Assembly: GCA_017541145.1 (NCBI GenBank)
Contig: JAFXZT010000108.1
Coordinates: 1-33,548, forward strand
DNA length: 33,548 bases
Direction of reading: 5' to 3'
DNA from: Bacteroidales bacterium
GTDB taxonomy: Bacteria > Bacteroidota > Bacteroidia > Bacteroidales > UBA3824
The notes beneath the pieces are model-generated. The model saw only the letters and a program-made list of their open reading frames with translations. It had not been told where the DNA came from and made no database searches. How positions within the stretch are numbered: the stretch's first letter is position 1; the number at the start of each line of letters is the position of its first letter. This document shows, in pieces, positions 24,307-33,448 of the stretch. A program made the translations under genes and the position numbers.

Positions 24307-27282
24307 ATGCTTAAACGAACCTTTATTTTTATTGGTAAGATATTTATTTTCATACCATTACTTCTCGGATTGATTCTTTTTACATTCCCGTTTAGTTATG
24401 CGTCGGATTTTACATTCTCGCCTAATGGTGATTCTGCTGTGCATAACAGATGGGTGGATTCTGTTTTCAAGACCATGACTCCCGACGAGCGTGTAGGGCA
24501 ACTTTTTATGGTGGAAGTTTCCAGCAAGTGGTCAGGCGGTGACAAATTGTATCAAAATGTAGAAAGTTACGTGCGGGATTTGCATGTTGGCGGTGTAATT
24601 TTCTTTTACGGCGGTCCTTGCCGTGAAGCGTTGTTAATCAATAAGTTGCAAAGCGAAGCAAAAATTCCGCTCATGGTTGCTCAAGATGCGGAGTGGGGTT
24701 TGGGTATGAGATTGGATTCTGCGATTTCGTTTCCGCGAAACCTTTGTCTTGGTGCTATTGAAAACGATGAAATTATTTACGAAATGGGTCGTGAAATAGG
24801 TCGTGAATGCAATCGTCTTGGTGTTAACATCGATTTTACACCTTGTATTGATATTTACGACAATCCAGCAAATACTGTAATTGCCAATCGTTCATTCGGT
24901 TCCAACAAAATGAATGTTTCGCTGAAAGGTACTGCTGTTATGACCGGAATTCAGGATTTTAATGTGTTGACCACCGCAAAACATTTTCCGGGACACGGCA
25001 ATACTGCTACCGATTCGCATGAAGCTTTGCCTGTGATAAACGATTCTCAAGAAAAAATTGATTCGTTAGCACTTTATCCGTTTAAATATCTGATTCACAA
25101 CGGAGTTCAAGGCGTTATGGTCGGACATCTTTTTATTCCGGCGTTTGATGATAAAGACAGTAAAACCCCATCGAGTATTTCCAAAAATGTTATCAATGAT
25201 TTGTTGATTAACAAATTGAATTTCAATGGTTTGGTATTTACAGATGCGCTTCAAATGAAAGGCGTATCAAGCAATTATACTTCCGGCGAATTGGAACTCA
25301 AAGCTTTTGAAGCCGGTGTTGACGTTCTTCTGATGCCGACCGATTGCAAAAAGGCTTACGATGCGATGATTGAAGCCAGAAATTCGGGCAGAATCACTCA
25401 GGAGGAAATCGACAGACGTTGCCGCAAGATTTTGTTGGCTAAGAAAAAAATGGGTTTAGACAAGTATAAACCGGTGAGCATTAACAATTTGTACGAAGAT
25501 CTTAACAACGACGGTGCAAAGAAATTGTTGCGTAAAATTTATGAAAATGCCATTACATTGGTTCAAAACAAATCAGAACTTTTGCCGGTGAGAAATCTTG
25601 CAGAACGCAAAATTGCAGCCGTTTCAATTTCAAAAGACGGTTCTGTTACCGATTTTGAACGTACACTTCAGAAATATACCGACGTAAAAGTTTTCTCAAT
25701 TTCAAAAACTGCGGAACAACCTGCTTACGACCAACTTTACAACAATTTGTCAGATTATGATCTCGTGATTGTGGGTTTTCATGATTCGGGTTCGTATCCG
25801 TCAACTTTCGGAATGTCAGCTATTTCCACGGCTTTTGTTGACAAACTTTGCAATTCAAAAAAAGTAATTGTAGATTTGTTTAATTCGCCGTTAGGAATCA
25901 ACAGATTCAAAAATTACAAAAAAATTTCATCGATTGTTGTTTCTTACGACGATTCAGAATTGGCTCGTGAAATTTCGGCACAAATGATTTTCGGCGGACT
26001 TCCGTTCCTTGGAAAACTTCCGGTAGATGTCAACGAAACTTATAAAGAAGGATTGCAATATAAAACCGAATCCTTTCGTCTTGGCTATGTAGAGCCGCGT
26101 GATGTGGAGGCAAAAACCGATTATCTTTGTCAGATTGACAGTTTTTTGAATGACTGTATTTCCAAACATGCGTTTCCCGGCTGTCAAGTGCTTGCTGCAA
26201 AAGACGGTAAGGTTTTTTTTTGTAAAGAATACGGCAATTTCACTTACGACGACTCGCATCCTGTAAGTTTTGACGATCTTTATGACCTTGCTTCGGTTAC
26301 AAAAGTAATCTCAACTACTCCGGCTTTGATGCGACTTTACGACGAAGGAAAGTTTTCTCCTTACAAAACATTTGGTACATATTTGCCGACAGCGCAGTCA
26401 ACCAACAAAAATTCGATTTTGATAAAAGACATCCTTTTGCATCAGGCCAAATTGCAGCCGTGGGTTGCGGTTTCAAAATTGGCTTGGGTAAACGGTAATT
26501 TCAAAAGCGATATAGTTTCCAACGAACATTCTGATTATTACGATGTTCAGATTGATGACAATCTTTTTATAACCAAAAATTACAAAGATTCGGTTCAAAA
26601 AATTGTTTATCGTAGCAAACTTTACAATACCAAAAAATATTTGTATTCCGACCTTGGATTTTATCTTATGCAATGGCTTGCCGAATATCAGTTTGGAATG
26701 CGTTTAGACAGGTTTGTCGAGGATTCAATTTACAAACCTCTTGGTGCTAAATCGCTTTGTTACAATCCGTTGGAACATGGAATTTCAAAAGTAAAAATTG
26801 CACCGACATGTTACGACGATTTGTTTCGCAAGCATCAAATACAAGGTTACGTTCAGGATTTTGGAGCGGCATTGCAAGGCGGAGTTTCGGGGCATGCCGG
26901 ATTGTTTTCCAATGCAAACGATTTGGCAAAAATACTTCAGATGTATCTCAACGGCGGAGTTTACGGCGGTGACAGATATTTGGAATCGTCTACAATTCAG
27001 CTCTTTACACAAAAACAGAAAGGAGAATCCAATCGTCGCGGATTTGGTTTTGACAAAAATTCAGCGAATGGGGAAGGACCTGCCAGTTCGTTGGTTTCAC
27101 CTTTAAGTTACGGTCACACAGGATTTTCCGGCACATTTGTTTGGGCAGATCCTCAGTACAATTTGCTTTTCATCTTTTTGTCAAACAGAATTTATCCGAG
27201 CCTCAACAACGACAAAATCAAGGCTTTAGCAGTTCGTAAAAAAGTTCAAACATTGATTTATAAGGCAATTATACATAGTTAA
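24307..27282 (+). CDS. Fusion of a GH3 beta-N-acetylhexosaminidase and a beta-lactamase-like serine hydrolase
   Basis: This is a 991-residue protein starting with a hydrophobic signal or anchor (residues about 5-32), so it acts outside the cytoplasm. Residues about 50-400 are a NagZ-type GH3 barrel: K225-H226-F-P-G-H-G, the D236-S-H238 catalytic loop, and the nucleophile D313 in 'FTDALQMKG'. Residues about 400-600 look like the GH3 C-terminal domain. Residues about 625-985 are a class C beta-lactamase/DD-peptidase fold: S663-V-T-K666, Y780-S-D (in place of Y-x-N) and H937-T-G. Family knowledge suggests removal of GlcNAc from muropeptides plus peptide or amide cleavage. I recall similar fusions in other Bacteroidota. 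The frame is also open from TTG 24259, but that precedes the promoter, so ATG 24307 is chosen. Confidence 0.88.
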   Translation: MLKRTFIFIGKIFIFIPLLLGLILFTFPFSYASDFTFSPNGDSAVHNRWVDSVFKTMTPDERVGQLFMVEVSSKWSGGDKLYQNVESYVRDLHVGGVIFFYGGPCREALLINKLQSEAKIPLMVAQDAEWGLGMRLDSAISFPRNLCLGAIENDEIIYEMGREIGRECNRLGVNIDFTPCIDIYDNPANTVIANRSFGSNKMNVSLKGTAVMTGIQDFNVLTTAKHFPGHGNTATDSHEALPVINDSQEKIDSLALYPFKYLIHNGVQGVMVGHLFIPAFDDKDSKTPSSISKNVINDLLINKLNFNGLVFTDALQMKGVSSNYTSGELELKAFEAGVDVLLMPTDCKKAYDAMIEARNSGRITQEEIDRRCRKILLAKKKMGLDKYKPVSINNLYEDLNNDGAKKLLRKIYENAITLVQNKSELLPVRNLAERKIAAVSISKDGSVTDFERTLQKYTDVKVFSISKTAEQPAYDQLYNNLSDYDLVIVGFHDSGSYPSTFGMSAISTAFVDKLCNSKKVIVDLFNSPLGINRFKNYKKISSIVVSYDDSELAREISAQMIFGGLPFLGKLPVDVNETYKEGLQYKTESFRLGYVEPRDVEAKTDYLCQIDSFLNDCISKHAFPGCQVLAAKDGKVFFCKEYGNFTYDDSHPVSFDDLYDLASVTKVISTTPALMRLYDEGKFSPYKTFGTYLPTAQSTNKNSILIKDILLHQAKLQPWVAVSKLAWVNGNFKSDIVSNEHSDYYDVQIDDNLFITKNYKDSVQKIVYRSKLYNTKKYLYSDLGFYLMQWLAEYQFGMRLDRFVEDSIYKPLGAKSLCYNPLEHGISKVKIAPTCYDDLFRKHQIQGYVQDFGAALQGGVSGHAGLFSNANDLAKILQMYLNGGVYGGDRYLESSTIQLFTQKQKGESNRRGFGFDKNSANGEGPASSLVSPLSYGHTGFSGTFVWADPQYNLLFIFLSNRIYPSLNNDKIKALAVRKKVQTLIYKAIIHS

Positions 27283-27293
27283 AAACAAAAATA

Positions 27294-27326
27294 ATTGTTG
27301 ATTTCATCTTATTTTTCGTATTTTTG
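27294..27326 (+). promoter_or_regulatory. Promoter for the BASS transporter/acyltransferase pair
   Basis: TATTTTTG at 27319-27326 is an exact -7 match. ATTG at 27294-27297 is 21 bp upstream. The ATG follows at 27344, with a purine-rich AAGAGAG just before it. Confidence 0.6.
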
Positions 27327-27343
27327 CAAAAAATTAAGAGAGA

Positions 27344-28315
27344 ATGAATGAAATCTTTTTACAGTTGCAACAGCTTGATACTGTGAGGTTAAATTTTGGC
27401 GGCAACGGTGGTTTGGTGCTTAGTATAGTACAAGCCTTTATTATGTTTGGAGTTGCTTTGGGAATCAAACCGTTGCATTTGAAAACTGCTTTTACACATC
27501 CAAAATCTGTTTTGACAGGTTTTGTGTCACAGGTGTTGATTTTGCCTGCCGTTACATTTATTGCAGTTTATTTTTTCCGCTCGTATCTTACTGTAACAGT
27601 AGCACTTGGTGCAATTTTGGTGGCATCGTGTCCCGGCGGAAATATCAGTAATTTTATTTCATCGATTTCCCGCGCAAATATTGAATTGTCGGTGTCGTTA
27701 ACCGCTATTTCTACAATTTCGGCGGTTGTAATTACGCCGCTGAATTTTACATTTTGGGGCAATCTTTTTATTGAATCTTCCGACTTGGTTCGGGAAATAT
27801 ATGTGCCAATATCACAGGTATTTAAGACATTGTTTTTCATTATCGGTATACCTTTGATTTTGGGTATTCTCTGTTCAACGAAATTTCCCGATTTTACAAA
27901 GAAAATTGCAAAACCTATTCAAAGAATTTCCGTTATAATTTTTATGGGAATGGTGATAATTGCATTTGCTGCCAACTTTGATTTGTTTTGTCAATATATC
28001 AAATACATTCTGATTATAGTTTTGGTACACAATGGTTTAGCATTTCTATCCGGTTACATGGCGGCTACGGTAATGCGTCTGAACGATCGTGACAGAAAAA
28101 CGCTGACAATCGAAACCGGAATCCAAAATTCAGGCTTGGCATTGATGCTAATTTTCAATCCCGAAATTTTTCCGCCCGAAGTTCTTACCGGCGGAATGGC
28201 GTTTATGGCGGCTTGGTGGGGCGTTTGGCACATCATTTCCGGATTGTCGCTCAGTACATATTGGAACTTAGTCAGAAAATACAGATACATTAATTATAAG
28301 AAGGTTAGAAGTTAA
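27344..28315 (+). CDS. Bile acid:sodium symporter (BASS) family transporter
   Basis: This is a 323-residue integral membrane protein with about nine or ten hydrophobic segments. The two family signatures are present: C96-P-G-G-N-I-S-N in the first crossover helix and E257-T-G-I-Q-N-S-G in the second, which form the Na+ and substrate sites in BASS structures. Bacterial members move organic anions such as bile acids, pantoate or other carboxylates with sodium; the substrate here cannot be read from sequence. The following acyltransferase gene starts 18 nt later with no terminator between, so they form an operon. Confidence 0.85.
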   Translation: MNEIFLQLQQLDTVRLNFGGNGGLVLSIVQAFIMFGVALGIKPLHLKTAFTHPKSVLTGFVSQVLILPAVTFIAVYFFRSYLTVTVALGAILVASCPGGNISNFISSISRANIELSVSLTAISTISAVVITPLNFTFWGNLFIESSDLVREIYVPISQVFKTLFFIIGIPLILGILCSTKFPDFTKKIAKPIQRISVIIFMGMVIIAFAANFDLFCQYIKYILIIVLVHNGLAFLSGYMAATVMRLNDRDRKTLTIETGIQNSGLALMLIFNPEIFPPEVLTGGMAFMAAWWGVWHIISGLSLSTYWNLVRKYRYINYKKVRS

Positions 28316-28333
28316 CAAAGATTATATTGACTT

Positions 28334-29686
28334 ATGAAGTTTACGAATCTTGAAGACCCGAATTGGTTGTACGGATTGGTGCGAGTATTTCCAACGGTGG
28401 TTCATAACTACATCTTTTATAAGAAAATTTACACCATGGGATTGGAAAACATCCCGAAAGAGGGTGCTGTAATTTTTGCGCCGAATCATCAAAACGCATT
28501 GATGGATGCTTTGATTTTGATAAGCGTAAAAAATTGGCAACCTGTTTTTATGGCGCGTGCTGACATCTTTGCCGGTCAGTTTATTCGCAGATTTCTGTTT
28601 TTCTGCAAGATATTACCGATTTTCAGAATGCGTGACGGCAAAGATTCTCTCAAGGAAAATAATGCAGTATTTCAAAAGGCTGTAGAAGTTTTGCGAAAAA
28701 AACGTTACCTTGTAATTTATCCCGAAGCCAGTCATAAAGGCATTCATAAACTTCGTCCGCTAAAGAAAGGAATCACAAGAATCGCATTTATGGCGGAAGA
28801 GGCTTCTAACTATACTTTGGGTGTAAAAATTGTTCCTGTAGGTATCAGTTATCAGGATTATTTTGATTTTCGCACCAATGCGTTAATCAATTTCGGTAAG
28901 CCGATTAATGTGGAAGATTACAATGCGTTGTACAAAGAAAATCCGCAAAAGGCAAATCACGAACTTGTGGGACGCATTACGAAAGATCTTAGTACGCTGA
29001 TAATTGACATAAAGGATAGTGCAAATTACGATAATTTTGAAATTGCGCGTACAATTTTCGCACCGTATATTATTCGTAAAAATCATAAGTTAATCAACAA
29101 TTTCAAAAATCAAATAGAAGCCGGAAAAGAAGTTGTAACATTCCTTTCTGACCTGAAAGAATCTGACTCTCAGACTTTTGACGAGTTGATAAGTTACTTG
29201 TCACAGTATAACCAAATACTTACAAAATCCAATCTTCAGGACTGGATTATACGTAAAAAATACAAAATCTGGGGTATACTTTTGCGGACATTTATATTGT
29301 TGGCAGCACTTCCGATTACGATTTTCGGATTTTTGAACAATTTTATACCGTATCATACGCCGTATTTGTTAACACGAAAAATCAAAGACAAAAATTTTCA
29401 TACTTCGGTGCGATTTGCATTGTACTTGTTTTTGTTTCCGATTTTTTATACCGTAACATTTGTTTTGCTTTGTAAATATCTCGAACCTTGGTGGTTGAGT
29501 TTTCTGTACATGATACTTGTACCAATTACCGGAATATTTTCGCACAGATATTACGCCGTAGTAAAACGTATAATTGCTCTTTGGAAATTATTTTTCAATC
29601 AAAGAAAAATTTCGTACTTGAAATTGAGGATTCTAAGAACAAAAATTGTTAACATATTTGAGAAAATTTATTTCAACAAAAAGTAG
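28334..29686 (+). CDS. Membrane-bound lysophospholipid/glycerol-3-phosphate acyltransferase (PlsC-like)
   Basis: This is a 450-residue protein. The N-terminal ~220 residues are an LPLAT domain: 'ENIPKEGAVIFAPNH52-Q-N-A-L-M-D58' followed by 'YPEASHKGIHKLRPLKKGITRIAF' and 'VKIVPVGISYQDYFDFR'. The catalytic His and Asp are separated by five residues (HX5D) rather than the usual four, a spacing known in Gpt2/Sct1-like glycerol-3-phosphate acyltransferases, so that subgroup is the best guess. Residues about 310-420 hold three or four membrane segments and a basic C-terminus. It should acylate lysophosphatidate or glycerol-3-phosphate in phospholipid synthesis. It is second in an operon after the BASS transporter. 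Confidence 0.82.
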   Translation: MKFTNLEDPNWLYGLVRVFPTVVHNYIFYKKIYTMGLENIPKEGAVIFAPNHQNALMDALILISVKNWQPVFMARADIFAGQFIRRFLFFCKILPIFRMRDGKDSLKENNAVFQKAVEVLRKKRYLVIYPEASHKGIHKLRPLKKGITRIAFMAEEASNYTLGVKIVPVGISYQDYFDFRTNALINFGKPINVEDYNALYKENPQKANHELVGRITKDLSTLIIDIKDSANYDNFEIARTIFAPYIIRKNHKLINNFKNQIEAGKEVVTFLSDLKESDSQTFDELISYLSQYNQILTKSNLQDWIIRKKYKIWGILLRTFILLAALPITIFGFLNNFIPYHTPYLLTRKIKDKNFHTSVRFALYLFLFPIFYTVTFVLLCKYLEPWWLSFLYMILVPITGIFSHRYYAVVKRIIALWKLFFNQRKISYLKLRILRTKIVNIFEKIYFNKK

Positions 29687-29908
29687 AAATGCACGTTTGT
29701 GTTTAAGTATGTTTTACATCAAATATGTTATTTACTGTAAAAATCGTAAATAAAGATAACTGATTATTTCGTGTTGTAACTTTTTATATAACAATAAGTT
29801 GCATGATTATAATTTTAAAAATGTTAAATTGGAATTACTTTCTTGCAAAACCGTAATTAGGTAAAAAGTTGCATCAAAAAATATTCTGCAAGACACAATA
29901 AATCAATC

Positions 29909-29922
29909 AACTAAATTTAGTT
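29909..29922. promoter_or_regulatory. Perfect 14-bp palindrome, possible operator
   Basis: AACTAAATTTAGTT equals its own reverse complement. It covers the expected transcription start of the leftward TATCTTTG motif just to its right and lies about 70 bp upstream of the rightward promoter. Being AT-only apart from one C and one G, it could arise by chance. Confidence 0.35.
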
Positions 29923-29990
29923 AAACAAAGATACAAAATTAGTTTATATTAAATAAACACTGAATTGATAAACAATATTAAATAATTTTA

Positions 29991-29998
29991 TAATTTTG
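29991..29998 (+). promoter_or_regulatory. -7 element for the AspT/YidE-type transporter gene
   Basis: TAATTTTG is an exact TAnnTTTG match 18 bp before the ATG at 30016. The best -33 candidate is ATTG at 29964-29967, 23 bp upstream, slightly long. Confidence 0.6.
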
Positions 29999-30015
29999 CG
30001 CAAAATTTTTAGGAT

Positions 30016-31689
30016 ATGAATTGGATACAAGAACTACTGTTTGGCCAAAGTATAGGACACTCTATCTTTTTGATAGGCATAATAATTACATTTGGTCTGC
30101 TTCTTGGCAAGATTAAAATTGCCGGCATTTCTTTAGGCTCTACTTTTATTTTATTTGTCGGAATCCTCATGGGACATTTCCACATGACAATGGATGCTAA
30201 CATCCTTCATTTTTTGAGAGATTTCGGCTTGATTCTCTTCGTTTATGCAATCGGTATGAGAGTCGGTCCCGGTTTCTTCGCATCATTGAAAGGTGAAGGA
30301 ATCAAGTTGAATATTCTTGCTGTTGGTGTTGTAATTTTGGGTGCAACTACAGCATTGATTATCGGACAAATTACCGGTATCAAAACAACCACAATGGTTG
30401 GTATCATGTCGGGTGCTGTTACAAATACTCCCGGTCTTGGTGCTGCTCGTCAGGCTTTTGCTGATATGACCGGCGCAGAAGATCCTACAATGGGTATGGG
30501 TTACGCTGTAGCTTATCCGCTTGGTGTTGTTGGTATTATTCTTACAATGATTCTTGTAAGAACAATTTTCAAAGTTGATTTCAATAAGGAAAACAATGAT
30601 ATTGATGCAATTGCAAACGACGAAAGCAATTCGGCAACTGCAATTTCTATTCAGGTAGAAAATCCTGCTATCTGCGGTAAAACTATCCGCGAGGTTAAGG
30701 CTCTTTTCCCTGAGCGTGATTTTGTGATTTCAAGACATTGGAACAACGAAACCAACGAAATCAACCTTGCTACTCCTGATACAGTTCTTAATCACGATGA
30801 TAAAATATTTGTAATTCTTCAAGGCGGTGATACTGAAATTATCGCGACAATTTTTGGTAAAGAAATTCCGATGGAACGCCGTCAATGGGTTCGTCAGAGC
30901 AGTCAATTTATCAACAGAAGAATTCTTGTTACAAAATCAGAAATCAACGGTAAACGCCTCGGAAGTCTTTCTTTGAGAAAGATTTACGGTTGCAACATTA
31001 CACGTGTTAACCGTTCGGGTGTTGATTTGGTAGCTTCAAAAGAATTGGTACTTCAACTTGGTGATACATTGTCAGTTGTAGGTACTGAAGCATCAATTGC
31101 CGGTGTTGAAAAAGTAATCGGTAACCAAATGGAACGTCTTAACCATCCTAACTTGATTTCATGGTTTATCGGTATTGCAATCGGTGTAATTCTTGGTAGT
31201 ATTCCAATCATGCTTCCGGGAGTTCCACAACCGTTCAAACTTGGTTTGGCAGGTGGTCCGCTTATCGTTGCAATCTTGATTTCAAGATTTGGTGCAAAAT
31301 GGAAAATGGTAACATATTCTACCCAATCAGCAAACCTTATGATGAGTGAAATTGGTATTTCCTTGTTCCTTGCTTGCGTAGGTATCGGTGCCGGCGACGG
31401 TTTTGTTGATACACTCAGAAACGAGGGTCTTTCTTGGGTTGGTTACGGTTTTATTATAACATTTATTCCGTTGATGATAATGGGTATTGTTGGTCGTAAG
31501 GTATTCAAAGTTAATTACTTTACATTAACAGGTGTAATTGCCGGAAGCCACACAGACCCGCCAGCATTGGCATACGCAAACGGTCTTACAAAGCACGATG
31601 CACCGGCTGTAGGTTATGCAACAGTTTATCCGTTAACGATGTTTTTCCGCGTTTTGATCGCAGAACTTATGGTGCTTTTATTCTCGTAA
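30016..31689 (+). CDS. AspT/YidE-type putative transporter with two RCK_C domains
   Basis: This is a 557-residue membrane protein with the duplicated aspartate-alanine exchanger plan. A first membrane half (residues about 5-185) contains G133-A-V-T-N-T-P-G-L-G. Two TrkA_C/RCK_C regulatory domains follow (about 210-290 and 295-375), then a second membrane half (about 385-557) with G510-S-H-T-D-P-P-A-L-A-Y. The paired T-N/D-x-P-x-L motifs mark the two inverted halves. AspT exchanges aspartate for alanine, while most relatives such as YidE and YbjL have no known substrate, so I call it only a putative exchanger. It stands alone between its promoter and a perfect terminator. Confidence 0.87.
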   Translation: MNWIQELLFGQSIGHSIFLIGIIITFGLLLGKIKIAGISLGSTFILFVGILMGHFHMTMDANILHFLRDFGLILFVYAIGMRVGPGFFASLKGEGIKLNILAVGVVILGATTALIIGQITGIKTTTMVGIMSGAVTNTPGLGAARQAFADMTGAEDPTMGMGYAVAYPLGVVGIILTMILVRTIFKVDFNKENNDIDAIANDESNSATAISIQVENPAICGKTIREVKALFPERDFVISRHWNNETNEINLATPDTVLNHDDKIFVILQGGDTEIIATIFGKEIPMERRQWVRQSSQFINRRILVTKSEINGKRLGSLSLRKIYGCNITRVNRSGVDLVASKELVLQLGDTLSVVGTEASIAGVEKVIGNQMERLNHPNLISWFIGIAIGVILGSIPIMLPGVPQPFKLGLAGGPLIVAILISRFGAKWKMVTYSTQSANLMMSEIGISLFLACVGIGAGDGFVDTLRNEGLSWVGYGFIITFIPLMIMGIVGRKVFKVNYFTLTGVIAGSHTDPPALAYANGLTKHDAPAVGYATVYPLTMFFRVLIAELMVLLFS

Positions 31690-31718
31690 TCAGTAAACAA
31701 TAATTTTAAAAATATTCC

Positions 31719-31758
31719 CCCCGAACTTTTTATCAACTGTAAAAAGTTCGGGGTTTTT
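31719..31758 (+). terminator. Strong terminator of the transporter gene
   Basis: CCCCGAACTTTTTA (31719-31732) pairs without mismatch with TAAAAAGTTCGGGG (31740-31753) around a 7-nt loop and is followed by T5. It separates hsdM from the transporter. Confidence 0.92.
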
Positions 31759-31792
31759 GTTTTGTGAGAGGTGGGGGATTGGTTTTTATGAT

Positions 31793-31828
31793 TTTGTTTC
31801 ACTTTTTAATTAAAAAAATGTATATTTG
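31793..31828 (+). promoter_or_regulatory. Promoter for hsdM
   Basis: TATATTTG at 31821-31828 is an exact -7 match. TTTG at 31793-31796 lies 24 bp upstream, a little longer than the usual 19-22. The ATG is at 31855. Confidence 0.55.
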
Positions 31829-31854
31829 CACTAAATTACAATGAATTTATAAAT

Positions 31855-33411
31855 ATGATTACCGGAGAAATTAAAAATAAAATTGACCAGATTTGGGATG
31901 TATTTTTTGTAGCGGGTATTACAAATCCAATAACTGTAGTTGAACAGATGACATATATTTTGTTTATGAAACTGTTGGACGACAAACAATTATTAGATGA
32001 AGAAAATGCAAGTGCGTGGGATACGGAAGTTGTGAATCCTATATTTCTTAATGGTAAAAAGTGGCTCAATCCCAAAGATAATACTGTCAACGATAATGAA
32101 AAAGACAGAGAATTAAAAATTAAGCAACTTACAGAAGAAAAAGGTATTTTATATGAAAAAATGCGTTGGCATGTGTTCAAAAATACTGATGCAGACGAAA
32201 TGTTTAGCATGGTTCGAGACAATGTTTTTGAATTTGTAAAAAATATTGGTTCTGGTGAGGATAGTGCGTATAGCAAGTATATGAAATCTGCCATTTTTTT
32301 GATTCCCAATGCCCGTACGTTATTAAAAATTGTGGAAGGTATCAATTCCCTCAATTTGAACGATCGTGATACCATGGGTGATGTTTACGAATACATCCTC
32401 GGCAAGATGGCGGCGTCGGGAACCAATGGACAATTCCGCACGCCGCGTCATATCATTAGAATGATTGTGGAAATGATGAAACCAACATCCGATGATTTTA
32501 TTTGTGACCCTGCTATGGGCAGTGCGGGTTTCCTTGTAGAAGCAGTGAAGTATATCAAAGAAACAGAGAAAATTAAATTTTACAACGATTCAAAACAAGA
32601 GCATATAAAAAATGATTTAATTAGCGGTTTTGATACAGATCAAACTATGCTTAGAATTGGTGCGATGAACCTTTTGTTGCATGATATCCATTGGCCAAAA
32701 CTTAATCATAGAGATTCGCTTTCAAAAGAAAATATTGACAAAGGTGTTTATACCCTTGTTATGGCAAATCCGCCGTTTGCAGGTAGTTTGGACAAAGAGA
32801 ATGTCAACGATGAAATTTTGAAGTTTGCAAATACACGTAAAACCGAGTTGTTGTTTTTGGCTCAATTTATTCGTTCATTGGAAGTAGGTGGTCGGTGTGC
32901 AAGTATTGTACCCGATGGCGTTTTGTTCGGAACAAGTAAAGCTCATAAAGATATTCGTAAACACCTTGTTGATGAGCAAAATCTGATAGCTGTAATATCG
33001 ATGCCGAGTGGAGTTTTCAAACCATACGCAGGTGTTAGTACTGCTGTTTTAATTTTTACAAAAACCAATAGTGGTGGTACTGACAATGTTTGGTTTTATG
33101 ATATGAAAGCTGACGGTTTTTCACTTGATGACAAACGTAGTCCCATTAGCGATAATGACATCCCTGATGTAGTTGCAAGGTTTCAAAATTTAGAAGGAGA
33201 AAAATCTCGCACTTGCAAGGAGCAGTCTTTTCTTGTACCTGTTGAAGATATTCGTAACAATGATTACGATCTTTCAATCAACAAATACAAAGAAGTGGAT
33301 AGAGTAAAAGTAGAGTATGAGCCTGTTTCACAGATACTTTCGAGATTGCAATCTTCCGAAGAAGAGTTTCAGATTTGTTTTGACAAATTGAAAGAATTGA
33401 TTGATAAATAA
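31855..33411 (+). CDS. hsdM: Type I restriction-modification methyltransferase subunit (HsdM)
   Basis: This is a 518-residue N6-adenine DNA methyltransferase subunit of full family length. The N-terminal HsdM_N helical domain ('QMTYILFMKLLDD') covers roughly residues 1-140. The catalytic domain has the AdoMet-binding motif D218-P-A-M-G-S-A-G and the catalytic N305-P-P-F308. 'GQFRTPRHIIRMIVEMM' is the usual lead-in to the methylase fold. HsdM normally works with HsdS, which reads the target, and HsdR, which cuts. Here the gene has its own promoter, and a terminator stands 37 nt after its stop, with neither hsdS nor hsdR inside the window. It may be solitary, or the partners may lie beyond the right edge. 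Confidence 0.93.
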   Translation: MITGEIKNKIDQIWDVFFVAGITNPITVVEQMTYILFMKLLDDKQLLDEENASAWDTEVVNPIFLNGKKWLNPKDNTVNDNEKDRELKIKQLTEEKGILYEKMRWHVFKNTDADEMFSMVRDNVFEFVKNIGSGEDSAYSKYMKSAIFLIPNARTLLKIVEGINSLNLNDRDTMGDVYEYILGKMAASGTNGQFRTPRHIIRMIVEMMKPTSDDFICDPAMGSAGFLVEAVKYIKETEKIKFYNDSKQEHIKNDLISGFDTDQTMLRIGAMNLLLHDIHWPKLNHRDSLSKENIDKGVYTLVMANPPFAGSLDKENVNDEILKFANTRKTELLFLAQFIRSLEVGGRCASIVPDGVLFGTSKAHKDIRKHLVDEQNLIAVISMPSGVFKPYAGVSTAVLIFTKTNSGGTDNVWFYDMKADGFSLDDKRSPISDNDIPDVVARFQNLEGEKSRTCKEQSFLVPVEDIRNNDYDLSINKYKEVDRVKVEYEPVSQILSRLQSSEEEFQICFDKLKELIDK

Positions 33412-33448
33412 TTATTAGTGTCCGAGAAAAATTTGACAATACGCTCCC

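Larger units (their letters stand above)
29687..30015. other. Non-coding, repeat-rich intergenic region with a 14-bp palindrome
   Basis: No convincing gene is seen in these 329 bp on either strand. The region contains a direct repeat AAGTTGCAT (29796-29804 and 29866-29874) and an imperfect inverted repeat TGTAACTTTTTA (29775-29786) against TAAAAAGTTGCA (29862-29873). It also holds an inverted pair TCTTGCA/TGCAAGA (29841-29847, 29887-29893) and a perfect palindrome AACTAAATTTAGTT (29909-29922). A leftward TATCTTTG -7 motif (29933-29926) and a rightward promoter for the transporter gene are also present. Confidence 0.6.
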
